From: Candidatus Koribacter versatilis Ellin345
Lineage (GTDB): Bacteria > Acidobacteriota > Terriglobia > Terriglobales > Acidobacteriaceae
Direction of reading: 5' to 3'
DNA: 64,000 nucleotides
Assembly: GCF_000014005.1 (NCBI RefSeq)
Contig: NC_008009.1
Location: 2,418,001 to 2,482,000, forward strand
Shown here: one piece after another, positions 18,605-25,874 of the stretch
Position numbering within the stretch: the stretch's first letter is position 1
Layout of the letters: every line of letters starts with the position of its first letter
Notes under the pieces: model-generated
The model's input: only the letters and a program-made list of their open reading frames with translations
What the model was told of the DNA's origin: nothing
Database searches by the model: none
Position numbers and translations under genes: made by a program

Positions 18605-19723
18605 ATGCCGCTGGCTCGTATTCGCACGCAATTTCCGGAAGAAGTCCAGGAGCTCTGCGAAGCCCTCATGGAAGCGGGCTACGTGGTGGAGACCGTGCGT
18701 CCAAATGAGGTCCGCATCTCTCCCGCCGATCTCGAACTCACCGTCGACAAGCTCCCCGTCATCGAAGCCTGGCGCAATATTCCTGACGCCGACACCGTGT
18801 ACGTCGCGCCAGGAACTCCCGAGAGCCGCGATGTGCGCAGCGGCGCCGGCCGACACATGTCGCGCGAGGCGCGGTTTGCCGGCTTGTTGGCGAACCTCGG
18901 CGAGACCGCTCACGCGCTCTCGCGTTGGTCTGCGCGGCAGTGGCGCGAAGCCCGTGCCCGCGGGCATGAATGGCGCGAACGCCTCACGCCTCCGCGCGAA
19001 TATCACTCTCCGCCGCATCTCGAACCAACAGATCTACCTAGCGAGTCCGTCATCTCTATCGACGCGGTGATCGAGAGGCTTCGTCGCCAGCGCAATTCCC
19101 GCGAGCGGGCAGAGAAGGAACTCGCGGAGCGGGTGCGCAAAGAAGCAGAAAGCCGTCGTCGCACGCGCGAAGCCGCGGAAGCCAAGGCTCTTCTGGAAGA
19201 GCAACAAAAAATCGAACACATGGTGCGGGCCACGGCTGAACTTCGCGAAAAAGTGTTCCGTAAAGAAGACCAGCCGAAGCCAGAGCGTCGCCTGCCGAGA
19301 CCGCGGCGCCTGCTACGTACCCGGCGTGATCGCGCTTTCGTTCGTGCCGGAGTCGCGGCATTTTCTCTGTCTCTCGGCCTTGCGTTGCTGGCCGGAGAAG
19401 CGCTGCACCCGCGCCCTGTCTCCACCGTCGTGCCGACCGTCGCCACGACTACGGCGACTCCGTTCGCGAAGCAGCCTGTCACTGCGCCAACTGCCGCTGA
19501 TACTGCCGCCGCAGCCGAGAAGCCGCCCAGCGCGCTTCCTACTCTCGCCAAGCCAGCCGTGCTCGCCGATCCGGTCATCACCGCGGATGCCAAGCCGCCG
19601 CAATCCAAGCGCGACAACACGATTGCCGACGACGAAGTCGAGGTGATCGTGCGCAAAGCCACCGTGACTCGGCCTCATCCTAAATCCAAGTCCCGCGTCG
19701 CTCACTACTCCGATCTCGACTAA
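18605..19723 (+). CDS. Coiled-coil protein with one membrane segment
   Basis: A protein of 372 residues with four visible parts. Residues 1-70 form a small alpha/beta domain (RIRTQFPEEVQELCEALMEA). About 150-230 is a charged coiled coil (RAEKELAERVRKEAESRRR). A basic stretch and one membrane helix follow near 245-270 (AGVAAFSLSLGLALLAGEAL). An Ala/Pro/Thr-rich tail ends in an acidic then basic tip. The layout suggests an inner-membrane protein with an N-terminal cytoplasmic domain. The family is not recognised. ATG at 18605 is preferred over TTG at 18590. It ends 3 bp from the convergent phosphatase gene. Confidence 0.75.
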   Translation: MPLARIRTQFPEEVQELCEALMEAGYVVETVRPNEVRISPADLELTVDKLPVIEAWRNIPDADTVYVAPGTPESRDVRSGAGRHMSREARFAGLLANLGETAHALSRWSARQWREARARGHEWRERLTPPREYHSPPHLEPTDLPSESVISIDAVIERLRRQRNSRERAEKELAERVRKEAESRRRTREAAEAKALLEEQQKIEHMVRATAELREKVFRKEDQPKPERRLPRPRRLLRTRRDRAFVRAGVAAFSLSLGLALLAGEALHPRPVSTVVPTVATTTATPFAKQPVTAPTAADTAAAAEKPPSALPTLAKPAVLADPVITADAKPPQSKRDNTIADDEVEVIVRKATVTRPHPKSKSRVAHYSDLD

Positions 19724-19726
19724 CCC

Positions 19727-20752
19727 TTACATCACGGCGTGATGCCGCGGTTCGCTCAGCTTGCTGGCGGGAGCGAATTGGATCGCCAGCATCGTCTCGT
19801 CGTCGAAGCGCTCGACGTTTCCGCGGAAGCCATCGAGGCGCTCGCGGCAGTTCTTCACCATCTCGCAGGGCAACTTCGTTCCGTGCGACTGGACGAACTC
19901 GCGCATCTGTTCGACTCCAAATTCTTCGCCCGCTTCGTTCAGCGCCTCGGAAATTCCGTCGGTGTAGAGCACCAGCGTATCGCCTGGTTGCAGGGAAGTC
20001 CGTTGCACGGTGAACTGCTGAGAGCAGAACATGCCAAAGGGCAAGTCGGTGCTCTCGATAACCTCCAAATCCGCTCCCTTCGCTAGTAGTAATGGCAAAT
20101 GACCGGCGTTGGCGACGTCGAGTGCGCCGTCACAATTCACATGGCCGAACACCAGGGTGGCGTACTGGCCGGACATGGCGCTCTCGCAGAAGAGGCGGTT
20201 GGCGCGGGTGAGGAGTTCGCCCACGCAATCGGCGGTTGGGATGAGCGCGCGGAATACCGAGCGGAGGCTGGCGGTAAGCATCGCGGCACCAACGCCTTTG
20301 CCGGCGACGTCGGCCATGATGAAGTACATTCCGCCGTGATCGTCGCCGATGATGTCGAAGTAGTCGCCGCTGACCACACGCGCGGGACGGAAATGGAAGG
20401 CTGTCTCCCAACCAGCTACCGCGGAATCGTCGGGCGGCAGCAGGCCGATCTGCATGCGGGCTGCGAGTTCGAGGTCCTGTTCGAGGCTGCGCTGCTGCGC
20501 GGGTGTGAGGCAGCCGAGGCAGAACGTCACCAACGGGTCAGCCATCACGCGGTCCACTTCGATGGACTCATGACAGTTTTGGCAGACCCCAAAGTTCCCG
20601 GTCTCGAGCTTAGCCAACGCCTGATCCACATCGTGCAAGAGGTGCGTAATCTGCGCCGATTCATGCTTGGTGATCGCGGTCTCGAGATTGTGGCGACGCG
20701 TTACCAGTTGTTCGCGGATCTGGTTGATGTAGGCGGTTTCTGCGGTCGTCAT
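19727..20752 (-). CDS. PP2C-type (RsbU/SpoIIE) phosphatase with TraR/DksA zinc finger
   Basis: A protein of 341 residues. The N-terminus (about 1-95) is a helical hairpin plus a four-Cys zinc finger (C57, C60, C78, C81; CQNC and CLGC) of the DksA/TraR type. From about residue 105 there is an SpoIIE/RsbU serine phosphatase domain with the metal-binding blocks SGDYFDI, MADVAGKG and TDGISEA. Such phosphatases usually dephosphorylate anti-sigma-factor antagonists in partner-switching stress pathways; no partner genes are nearby. The zinc finger may sense redox state or contact RNA polymerase, which is inference. Confidence 0.88.
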   Translation of the reverse strand: MTTAETAYINQIREQLVTRRHNLETAITKHESAQITHLLHDVDQALAKLETGNFGVCQNCHESIEVDRVMADPLVTFCLGCLTPAQQRSLEQDLELAARMQIGLLPPDDSAVAGWETAFHFRPARVVSGDYFDIIGDDHGGMYFIMADVAGKGVGAAMLTASLRSVFRALIPTADCVGELLTRANRLFCESAMSGQYATLVFGHVNCDGALDVANAGHLPLLLAKGADLEVIESTDLPFGMFCSQQFTVQRTSLQPGDTLVLYTDGISEALNEAGEEFGVEQMREFVQSHGTKLPCEMVKNCRERLDGFRGNVERFDDETMLAIQFAPASKLSEPRHHAVM

Positions 20753-20880
20753 TTTCGTCCTCTGTTCGCTAATTAGAACCTCAGGATAGCCTGCGGGATT
20801 CAGTTGATTCTATCCGCAAGTGGGACGAAAAATTCGCTTTGGGGACGAAGGGAGTGGCTCGGTACTCCGACGGACAACAG

Positions 20881-20916
20881 CAGATCCTTCGTCGCTGCGC
20901 GCCTCTGGATGACAAG
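20881..20916. repeat. Degenerate palindromic repeat, family A remnant
   Basis: The segment CAGATCCTTCGTCGCTGCGC followed by GCCTCTGGATGACAAG keeps the outer TCCTTCG and GGATGACA blocks of the family A elements at 24334 and 28513 but has lost the central stem. It lies in the 222-bp gap between two minus-strand genes. Confidence 0.55.
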
Positions 20917-20974
20917 AGAGGGGAGTGTGAGGGAGAGTGCGTGTGGGCTGGCCGCGATGGGTGCGAAAGCTCTT

Positions 20975-21760
20975 TCAACAATTCCATCCTTTGATCTTCG
21001 TTTGGCTGGACTTTCTTAGGTCGCGGAAGATTTCTCCCCATTCTTGATCGTGGCGCTCCTGTGCGGTTTCGTCGTCTTCGATGGTGGAGGGGAGGGGCAT
21101 GGCGGTGCCTTTCCGGAAGGCCGGGGTGTATTTGCGGATGGCGAGGAGCTCTTTCTTTTTTGCGGCGACGGCGAGCTCGTGGATCAGCAGCATCGTGGGA
21201 TCTCGCTTCTTGGGAACGCTGGTCACTGGCTTCTTGGGCGGGATTTTCGCTTTCTCGCGGCGTCGCTTCTTCTTTGCCGACGGGTCGGTTGCGACATCTT
21301 CGGGATTAGTTTGCGCGGGGACGACGGCGAGCTGCGGCGGCTGGTAGGGCATTTCCGCGAGCTCTGCATGCGCTGCGCTGGTCGTGGTTGCCTCTTCTGT
21401 GTCGGGGAGGGAAGCGTCGAGTTCCGGCACATATTCGCTGTAGGTTTTGGGCTTTTCGACGGCGACACCTTTCAAGTTCGACGATGCGGTTTGCAGCGCG
21501 TAGAGGGTGAGGGCGGCTTTTTTGGCGTCGATGCGATCGGAGAGGAGGGCGTTGACGACGTCGCTGAGGGCAAGCTGGATGGTCATGCGGTCCTCGAGGA
21601 CGGGCACCTGGAGCGGGAGTCGGCGTTCGGCGGCGAGACGTTGGCGGCGGACGCGATCGCGGGCAGCGACGTGGAAATAACAGAACGGTTCGTTGCGCAG
21701 GCGTGGCGCGCGGCAGGTATTGCCGTTGGCGAGGACGTGCTGACACTCGTGAAACTTCAT
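20975..21760 (-). CDS. Hypothetical protein with N-terminal Cys/His cluster
   Basis: A protein of 261 residues. The N-terminus has a likely zinc site (C6, C16, C27 and nearby His in FHECQHVLANGNTC and FCYFHVAARD). The middle is helical (MTIQLALSDVVNALLSDRID), then an Ala/Pro/Lys-rich disordered linker (KKKRRREKAKIPPKK) and a Lys-rich C-terminal block. Similar proteins occur in multiple copies in Acidobacteriota from memory, but no function is known to me. DNA or RNA binding is plausible from the basic linker and the metal site. Confidence 0.7.
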   Translation of the reverse strand: MKFHECQHVLANGNTCRAPRLRNEPFCYFHVAARDRVRRQRLAAERRLPLQVPVLEDRMTIQLALSDVVNALLSDRIDAKKAALTLYALQTASSNLKGVAVEKPKTYSEYVPELDASLPDTEEATTTSAAHAELAEMPYQPPQLAVVPAQTNPEDVATDPSAKKKRRREKAKIPPKKPVTSVPKKRDPTMLLIHELAVAAKKKELLAIRKYTPAFRKGTAMPLPSTIEDDETAQERHDQEWGEIFRDLRKSSQTKIKGWNC

Positions 21761-22195
21761 GGTTGATATACCTCTACCCCCTCCCCCACCGCTCTTGTGT
21801 TTTCAGCAGCTTAGGCTGTGGAAAACTTGTAAATTCTTCTTTTTAATGGTGTTTACGGGTAAATTCCTCTCGGGTAAGGAGTTACACCTACCACGGAGGC
21901 ACGGAGACACGGGGGAGTTGGGATTTCAAAGATCTGGTGTTGCGAGGATCAAGGGTAGAGGAATGGGTCGTATTGGGATGTGATTTAGGACAGCGATGGG
22001 TGTGATGGATGTATCAAAAGGATGTGATTACGAGGGGCAAAAACGCGAAAAGAACGGGTTGGGAGCGAGAAAATCGGGTTTCGGACGTGAAATTCCGGGG
22101 TTTTGGGGAGGAAATTTTGGGAGGGGTTGAGAGCTTATTCAACACAGAGGCACAGAAATGCAGAGGGGAATGGAGCGGATTTCTGACGTGAATCG
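21761..22195. other. Non-coding gap with two degenerate 'cacggaggcacgg' tracts
   Basis: No convincing gene is seen in these 435 bp. Two related tracts are present: CCACGGAGGCACGGAGACAC at about 21891 and ACACAGAGGCACAGAAATGC at about 22141. They look like diverged copies of one sequence with a spaced GAGGCAC core. The rest is unusually poor in open frames. Confidence 0.5.
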
Positions 22196-22774
22196 CTAGA
22201 GCGCGGCATCCGGATGCTGTTGCGCCGCGACCTCTTCATCAATCATTTCTTGCCAGAGGCTGATAACTGGATCGTTACGTGTTTCCGGTAGCGCAATGTA
22301 GGGTCGCATTTCCTTCTCGTAACGCGTTCTCAGTTCGGTGGAAGTGATTAGACCTTTGCGCGCTAGAAATTTAATGCCTTCCCGGTCTCTTTCGCTGTTC
22401 CGTCCAACTTTCATAAGCACAAGGTCATGGGGATCGGGAGCGAGAAGGCGGAGATGTTTCAGTGCGCCGGGAAACATTTCGGAAAGGCGATCCTCGTATT
22501 CCTCGGGATAGGCTTCGATGACCGTTACCAACTGAAGATAGATGCGGTGCTTGCGATGCAACGGGGATCCCTTGGCGCCAAGTGCCAGGAATTGATCGAG
22601 CAGGGGAGTCGGGCGGATTGCCAATACGTCAACATCGCTGGTCTCGAGCATGAAGCCATATTGCCGAGTCAGGACAAAGCCACCGATACAGTGGAAATCC
22701 ACCTGTTCAGCAGCGACTGCATCGAGTTCCTTGAGGAAAGGTCCCCAAGGCGCTGGGATCGAAGAGTCAGGCAT
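22196..22774 (-). CDS. Nucleotidyltransferase-like protein (toxin of a TA-like pair)
   Basis: A protein of 192 residues with the start of an MNT nucleotidyltransferase fold: IGGFVLTRQYG followed by TSDVDVLAI, matching the GG...DxD pattern of the DUF6036/AbiEii group. A later FLARKGLITSTELRTRYEKE is typical of the same proteins. It overlaps the stop of the upstream XRE regulator by 8 bases. A nucleotidyltransferase downstream of a DNA-binding antitoxin is the layout of AbiE-like type IV and MNT-type toxin-antitoxin systems. The toxin role is inferred from family and context. Confidence 0.72.
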   Translation of the reverse strand: MPDSSIPAPWGPFLKELDAVAAEQVDFHCIGGFVLTRQYGFMLETSDVDVLAIRPTPLLDQFLALGAKGSPLHRKHRIYLQLVTVIEAYPEEYEDRLSEMFPGALKHLRLLAPDPHDLVLMKVGRNSERDREGIKFLARKGLITSTELRTRYEKEMRPYIALPETRNDPVISLWQEMIDEEVAAQQHPDAAL

Positions 22775-23453
22775 AAGCAAGTTGATTGGCATCGAGATCT
22801 GACAAGACGTGCCAAGCTGCGGCGTCTTCCGGCCTTCTCGCCGCAAGCCATTTGCGTTCCGATTTTGTCATGCTCTCATAGCAATACGTGTCCTGCCTCG
22901 CTAAGACAGAATCGCGAAGTTGGGTTTCTTGCTTGCGCAATAACGCTGCGACGGAAGAGAACTGCGTTTGCATGGCGACCTTCCGGGCGAGCGTGAGGGT
23001 GAAGCCCAGGCGATTCTGGAGATCTCGTACCTTCGCATTATCGCGAAGCCAATGCCAATCCCAATTCGTTTTGCAATAACGAACCACCAACCAAGGCAGT
23101 GCTTCTGCGACGCGCCGTTCGAGGTTGGGTTGAGACAGGGCGCGCATGAGCAACTGCATCGGGTGTAGCGTGGGCTCTCCGACTTTGAGATGCGCAAATC
23201 GCGGATAGTCCAGATTCGCGAGTTCTCGCGCGTAATTCAGTTTAGAAGTTTCGAAATCTTGTCGCATGGGCAGATAACCGGCATCCAGTTCGAACCCCAT
23301 TTGGCGGAATTTTTGTAGATGCTCTGGAGTTAGGACCCGCTCTCCACTTTCCAGTAAGGAGACGAGGGGCTGCGAAACGCCGAGACGGCGCGCCAATTCG
23401 GATTGGTTCCAGCCTTGCTTCTTCCGGATAGTCTTGAGTCCGAGGGAGCTCAT
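22767..23453 (-). CDS. XRE-family regulator (probable antitoxin and autorepressor)
   Basis: A protein of 228 residues. Residues 1-55 form an XRE helix-turn-helix (TIRKKQGWNQSELARRLGVS, then LVSLLESGERVLTP). The remaining ~170 residues are a helical domain with Trp/Arg-rich stretches and no known family. ATG at 23453 has a strong ribosome site (AGGAAGGA). It is the first gene of a two-gene unit with a nucleotidyltransferase. The palindrome lying over its promoter at 23486-23505 suggests it represses its own transcription. Confidence 0.82.
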   Translation of the reverse strand: MSSLGLKTIRKKQGWNQSELARRLGVSQPLVSLLESGERVLTPEHLQKFRQMGFELDAGYLPMRQDFETSKLNYARELANLDYPRFAHLKVGEPTLHPMQLLMRALSQPNLERRVAEALPWLVVRYCKTNWDWHWLRDNAKVRDLQNRLGFTLTLARKVAMQTQFSSVAALLRKQETQLRDSVLARQDTYCYESMTKSERKWLAARRPEDAAAWHVLSDLDANQLAYA

Positions 23454-23484
23454 GCGGTCCTTCCTGAATAAATCAGATGCAACT

Positions 23485-23513
23485 ATATTACAAATAGATG
23501 TAATAAAAATCAA
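23485..23513 (-). promoter_or_regulatory. Promoter and palindromic operator of the XRE/nucleotidyltransferase pair
   Basis: On the minus strand TTGATT (23513-23508) and TAATAT (23490-23485) are spaced by 17 bp, a good sigma-70-type promoter. A perfect 7-bp inverted repeat, TATTACA-N6-TGTAATA (23486-23505), fills the spacer and covers the -10 element. This is the expected site for autorepression by the XRE protein, whose ATG is 32 bp downstream of the -10. Confidence 0.65.
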
Positions 23514-23646
23514 AGGAATATCCCATCTTGTCTGTGACTTAGGCGGTCTTGGGTGAAGAGCATCGAGCGATGGAACAGCCCTCGAATGAATGGCCCTGGG
23601 AGGAGGTACTCACTCTTCGGCGTTGAGTGCTAGCCTAGTTCCCATC

Positions 23647-25713
23647 ATGGCGGGACCTCTTCGCATTGCTGTGGACACGGGTGGGACATTTACCGATTGC
23701 GTTTGGGTGGAGCGCGGGCGGCTGCGGATGTTGAAGGTGTTTTCGACGCCGCATGATCCTTCGGAGGCGATTGCGTCCGCGGTGGCGCAGATTGTGGCGC
23801 GGGTGGGCGCGGGCCCGGATGTGTTGCTGCTGCATGGGACTACCGTGGGGACCAATGCGCTGCTGGAGCGGAAGGGCGCGCGGGTGGCGTTTGTTACGAC
23901 CAGCGGGTTTGAGGACACGCTGGAGATTGGGCGGCAGAATCGTCCGCGGCTGTATGAGTTGTTTGTGAAGAAGACGGCGCCGCTGGTGCCGGAGGGGCTG
24001 CGCTTTGGCGTGCCGGAGCGGGTGGCTCCGGATGGGACAGTGCTGCGCGCGCCTTCGGATGACGATCTGCAGAAGCTGCGGATTTTGATCAGCGAGACGA
24101 AGCCGGAGGCGATTGCGCTGTCGCTGCTGTTCTCGTTTGCGAATCCTGTACATGAGAAGAAAGTTGTAGAGGAGCTGGCGTCGCTGGAGATACCGGTGTC
24201 GGCTTCGCACGTGGTGCTGCCGGAATTTCGCGAGTATGAGCGGGCTAGTACCGTGGTGGTGAATGCTTATTTGCAGCCGCTGATGAGCGGGTATTTGGAG
24301 AGGCTGGCGTGGAAGCTTGACGGTAGTGGAGATGATAGGGGTCCTTCGACTGCGCGTGCTTCGCACGCTTCGCTCAGGATGACAGAAGCAAACACTGCTT
24401 CCCGCGGAAGGGTGTTTGTGATGCAGTCTAGCGGGGGGATTGCGGCACTGGAAGTCGCGCGGCGGGAGCCGGTGCGGACGGTTTTGAGTGGGCCTGCCGG
24501 AGGTGTAGTGGGATGCGCGGCGATGGCGCGAGAGAGCGGGTTCACGCGGGTGATTGGGTTCGATATGGGTGGGACGTCGACCGATGTGTGCCTGGTGGAC
24601 GGCGAGATTCGCACCAGCACTGAGGCGGAGGTGGCGGGGCTGCCGGTGCGGGTGCCGATGCTGGATATCCATACGGTGGGTGCGGGCGGCGGGTCGATTG
24701 CGCGGTTTGATGAAGGCGGGGCGCTGCGGGTGGGGCCGGAGTCGGCGGGCGCGGAGCCGGGACCGATCTGTTATGGGCGCGGAGTGGAGCCGACCGTCAC
24801 GGATGCGAATTTGCTTTTGGGTCGATTGCGAAGCGATCGGTTTTTGGGTGGAGAGTTTGCGCTCGACGTGGAGCGGACTCGGAAGATCGTGAGCGAGTGG
24901 CTGCGGAAGCGTGCGGTGCGGATGACCATGGAGGCATTTGCCGAGGGCGTGGTGCGGGTAGTGAATGCCAACATGGAGCGCGCGCTCAGGGTGGTGTCGG
25001 TGGAGCGGGGATTTGATCCGCGGGAGTTTGCGCTGGTCGCGTTTGGCGGGGCGGGGGCGCTGCATGCGTGCGAGCTGGCGGAAGCGCTGAGTATTCCTAC
25101 GGTGGTGGTGCCGGCGCTGCCGGGGGCGTTGTCAGCACTGGGGATCTTGGTGAGCGATGTGGTGAAGGATTTTTCGCGGACTGTGGTGTGGTCGGTGGGT
25201 AAGGTCGTGCCGCGAGAGAAGTTGGAGCGGGAGTTTCGCACGATGGAGTCGCGGGCGAAGGCGGAGTTTGCGGCGGAGGGGTGGAAGGGGAAGCCGACAA
25301 TTCGGCGGTCGGTGGATGTACGGTATCGAGGGCAGGGGTTCGAGTTGAACATCGCGTATGGAGCGGGGTTTGTGGCGGCGTTTCATGCGGAACATGAGAA
25401 GCGATATGGGTATGGGCATCCGGAGCGGGAGATTGAGATGGTTACGCTGCGGGTGCGGGCGGGGATTGCGGCGCCGAAGGTGAAGCTTGCGATTTCTCCT
25501 TCACTGGAGAGAGGCGCATCTTCGAAAGAGAAGGTGGTGTTAGGCGGGAAGGCGATGACGACGGCGGTGGTGGATCGCGAGGCGATAGGTTCGGGATTTA
25601 AGGGGCCGGCGATTATTACCGAGTACAGCGCTACGACCGTGGTGCCGCCGGGTTGGAGGGGGAAGAAGGATGCGGTGGGGAATCTGGTACTCCAAAGAGC
25701 GCGCAGGGGCTGA
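23647..25713 (+). CDS. Hydantoinase/oxoprolinase subunit A (HyuA-like), with internal repeat element
   Basis: A protein of 688 residues of the HyuA/N-methylhydantoinase A family, ATP-dependent amidohydrolases of 5-membered cyclic amides. Phosphate-binding blocks are intact: IAVDTGGTFTD at the N-terminus, GFDMGGTSTDVCLVDG and SGPAGGVVGCA. No HyuB gene is adjacent, which is unusual because HyuA normally works with HyuB. Residues about 230-248 (DDRGPSTARASHASLRM) are encoded by a palindromic repeat inserted in frame, and the stop codon lies in a second repeat element. ATG at 23647 is set by MAGPLRIAVDTGG. Confidence 0.88.
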   Translation: MAGPLRIAVDTGGTFTDCVWVERGRLRMLKVFSTPHDPSEAIASAVAQIVARVGAGPDVLLLHGTTVGTNALLERKGARVAFVTTSGFEDTLEIGRQNRPRLYELFVKKTAPLVPEGLRFGVPERVAPDGTVLRAPSDDDLQKLRILISETKPEAIALSLLFSFANPVHEKKVVEELASLEIPVSASHVVLPEFREYERASTVVVNAYLQPLMSGYLERLAWKLDGSGDDRGPSTARASHASLRMTEANTASRGRVFVMQSSGGIAALEVARREPVRTVLSGPAGGVVGCAAMARESGFTRVIGFDMGGTSTDVCLVDGEIRTSTEAEVAGLPVRVPMLDIHTVGAGGGSIARFDEGGALRVGPESAGAEPGPICYGRGVEPTVTDANLLLGRLRSDRFLGGEFALDVERTRKIVSEWLRKRAVRMTMEAFAEGVVRVVNANMERALRVVSVERGFDPREFALVAFGGAGALHACELAEALSIPTVVVPALPGALSALGILVSDVVKDFSRTVVWSVGKVVPREKLEREFRTMESRAKAEFAAEGWKGKPTIRRSVDVRYRGQGFELNIAYGAGFVAAFHAEHEKRYGYGHPEREIEMVTLRVRAGIAAPKVKLAISPSLERGASSKEKVVLGGKAMTTAVVDREAIGSGFKGPAIITEYSATTVVPPGWRGKKDAVGNLVLQRARRG
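24334..24388 (+). repeat. Palindromic repeat, family A (copy 1, inside hyuA)
   Basis: The element begins GATAGGGGTCCTTCGACT, has a central stem GCGTGC-TTC-GCACGC, and ends CTTCGCTCAGGATGACAG. It matches the copy at 28513-28566 almost exactly outside the stem. It is within the HyuA reading frame without breaking it. Confidence 0.85.
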
Positions 25714-25774
25714 AGCCCGTCGAAAGGGGCGGGGCTGATTCGGCACGGCTGAAGCCGTGCCCTGATACAAAGCT
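25701..25774 (+). repeat. Palindromic repeat, family B (copy 2)
   Basis: It reads GCGCAGGGGCTGAAGCCC, a spacer, then GGCACGGCTGAAGCCGTGCC followed by CTGATACAAAGCT. The architecture is that of the copies at 16106 and 27657. The TGA stop of hyuA (25711-25713) is the TGA of the first stem loop. Confidence 0.8.
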
Positions 25775-25828
25775 AGAAGCTCTAAGAAAAAAGTCCAGGG
25801 CACAAAGTCCAAATTCCAAAACAAAAAC

Positions 25829-25859
25829 CCCCGCGCTATCGCTTCGCGATAGAACGGGG
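25829..25859. repeat. Strong palindromic hairpin
   Basis: A near-perfect hairpin with outer arms CCCCG/CGGGG and inner arms CTATCGC/GCGATAG around a TTC loop. It lies between the convergent hyuA and M28 peptidase genes, so it may act as a bidirectional terminator, or it may be a further repeat family seen here once. Confidence 0.6.
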
Positions 25860-25874
25860 CACCTATCTACAAAC

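Noticed and set aside
22009-22191. 60-residue plus-strand frame in the gap before the TA-like pair
   Set aside because: No ribosome site or homology, and it overlaps the degenerate GAGGCAC tract.
23635-25065. 476-residue minus-strand frame opposite hyuA
   Set aside because: His/Arg/Pro-rich low-complexity translation, typical of antisense of a G+C-rich gene.
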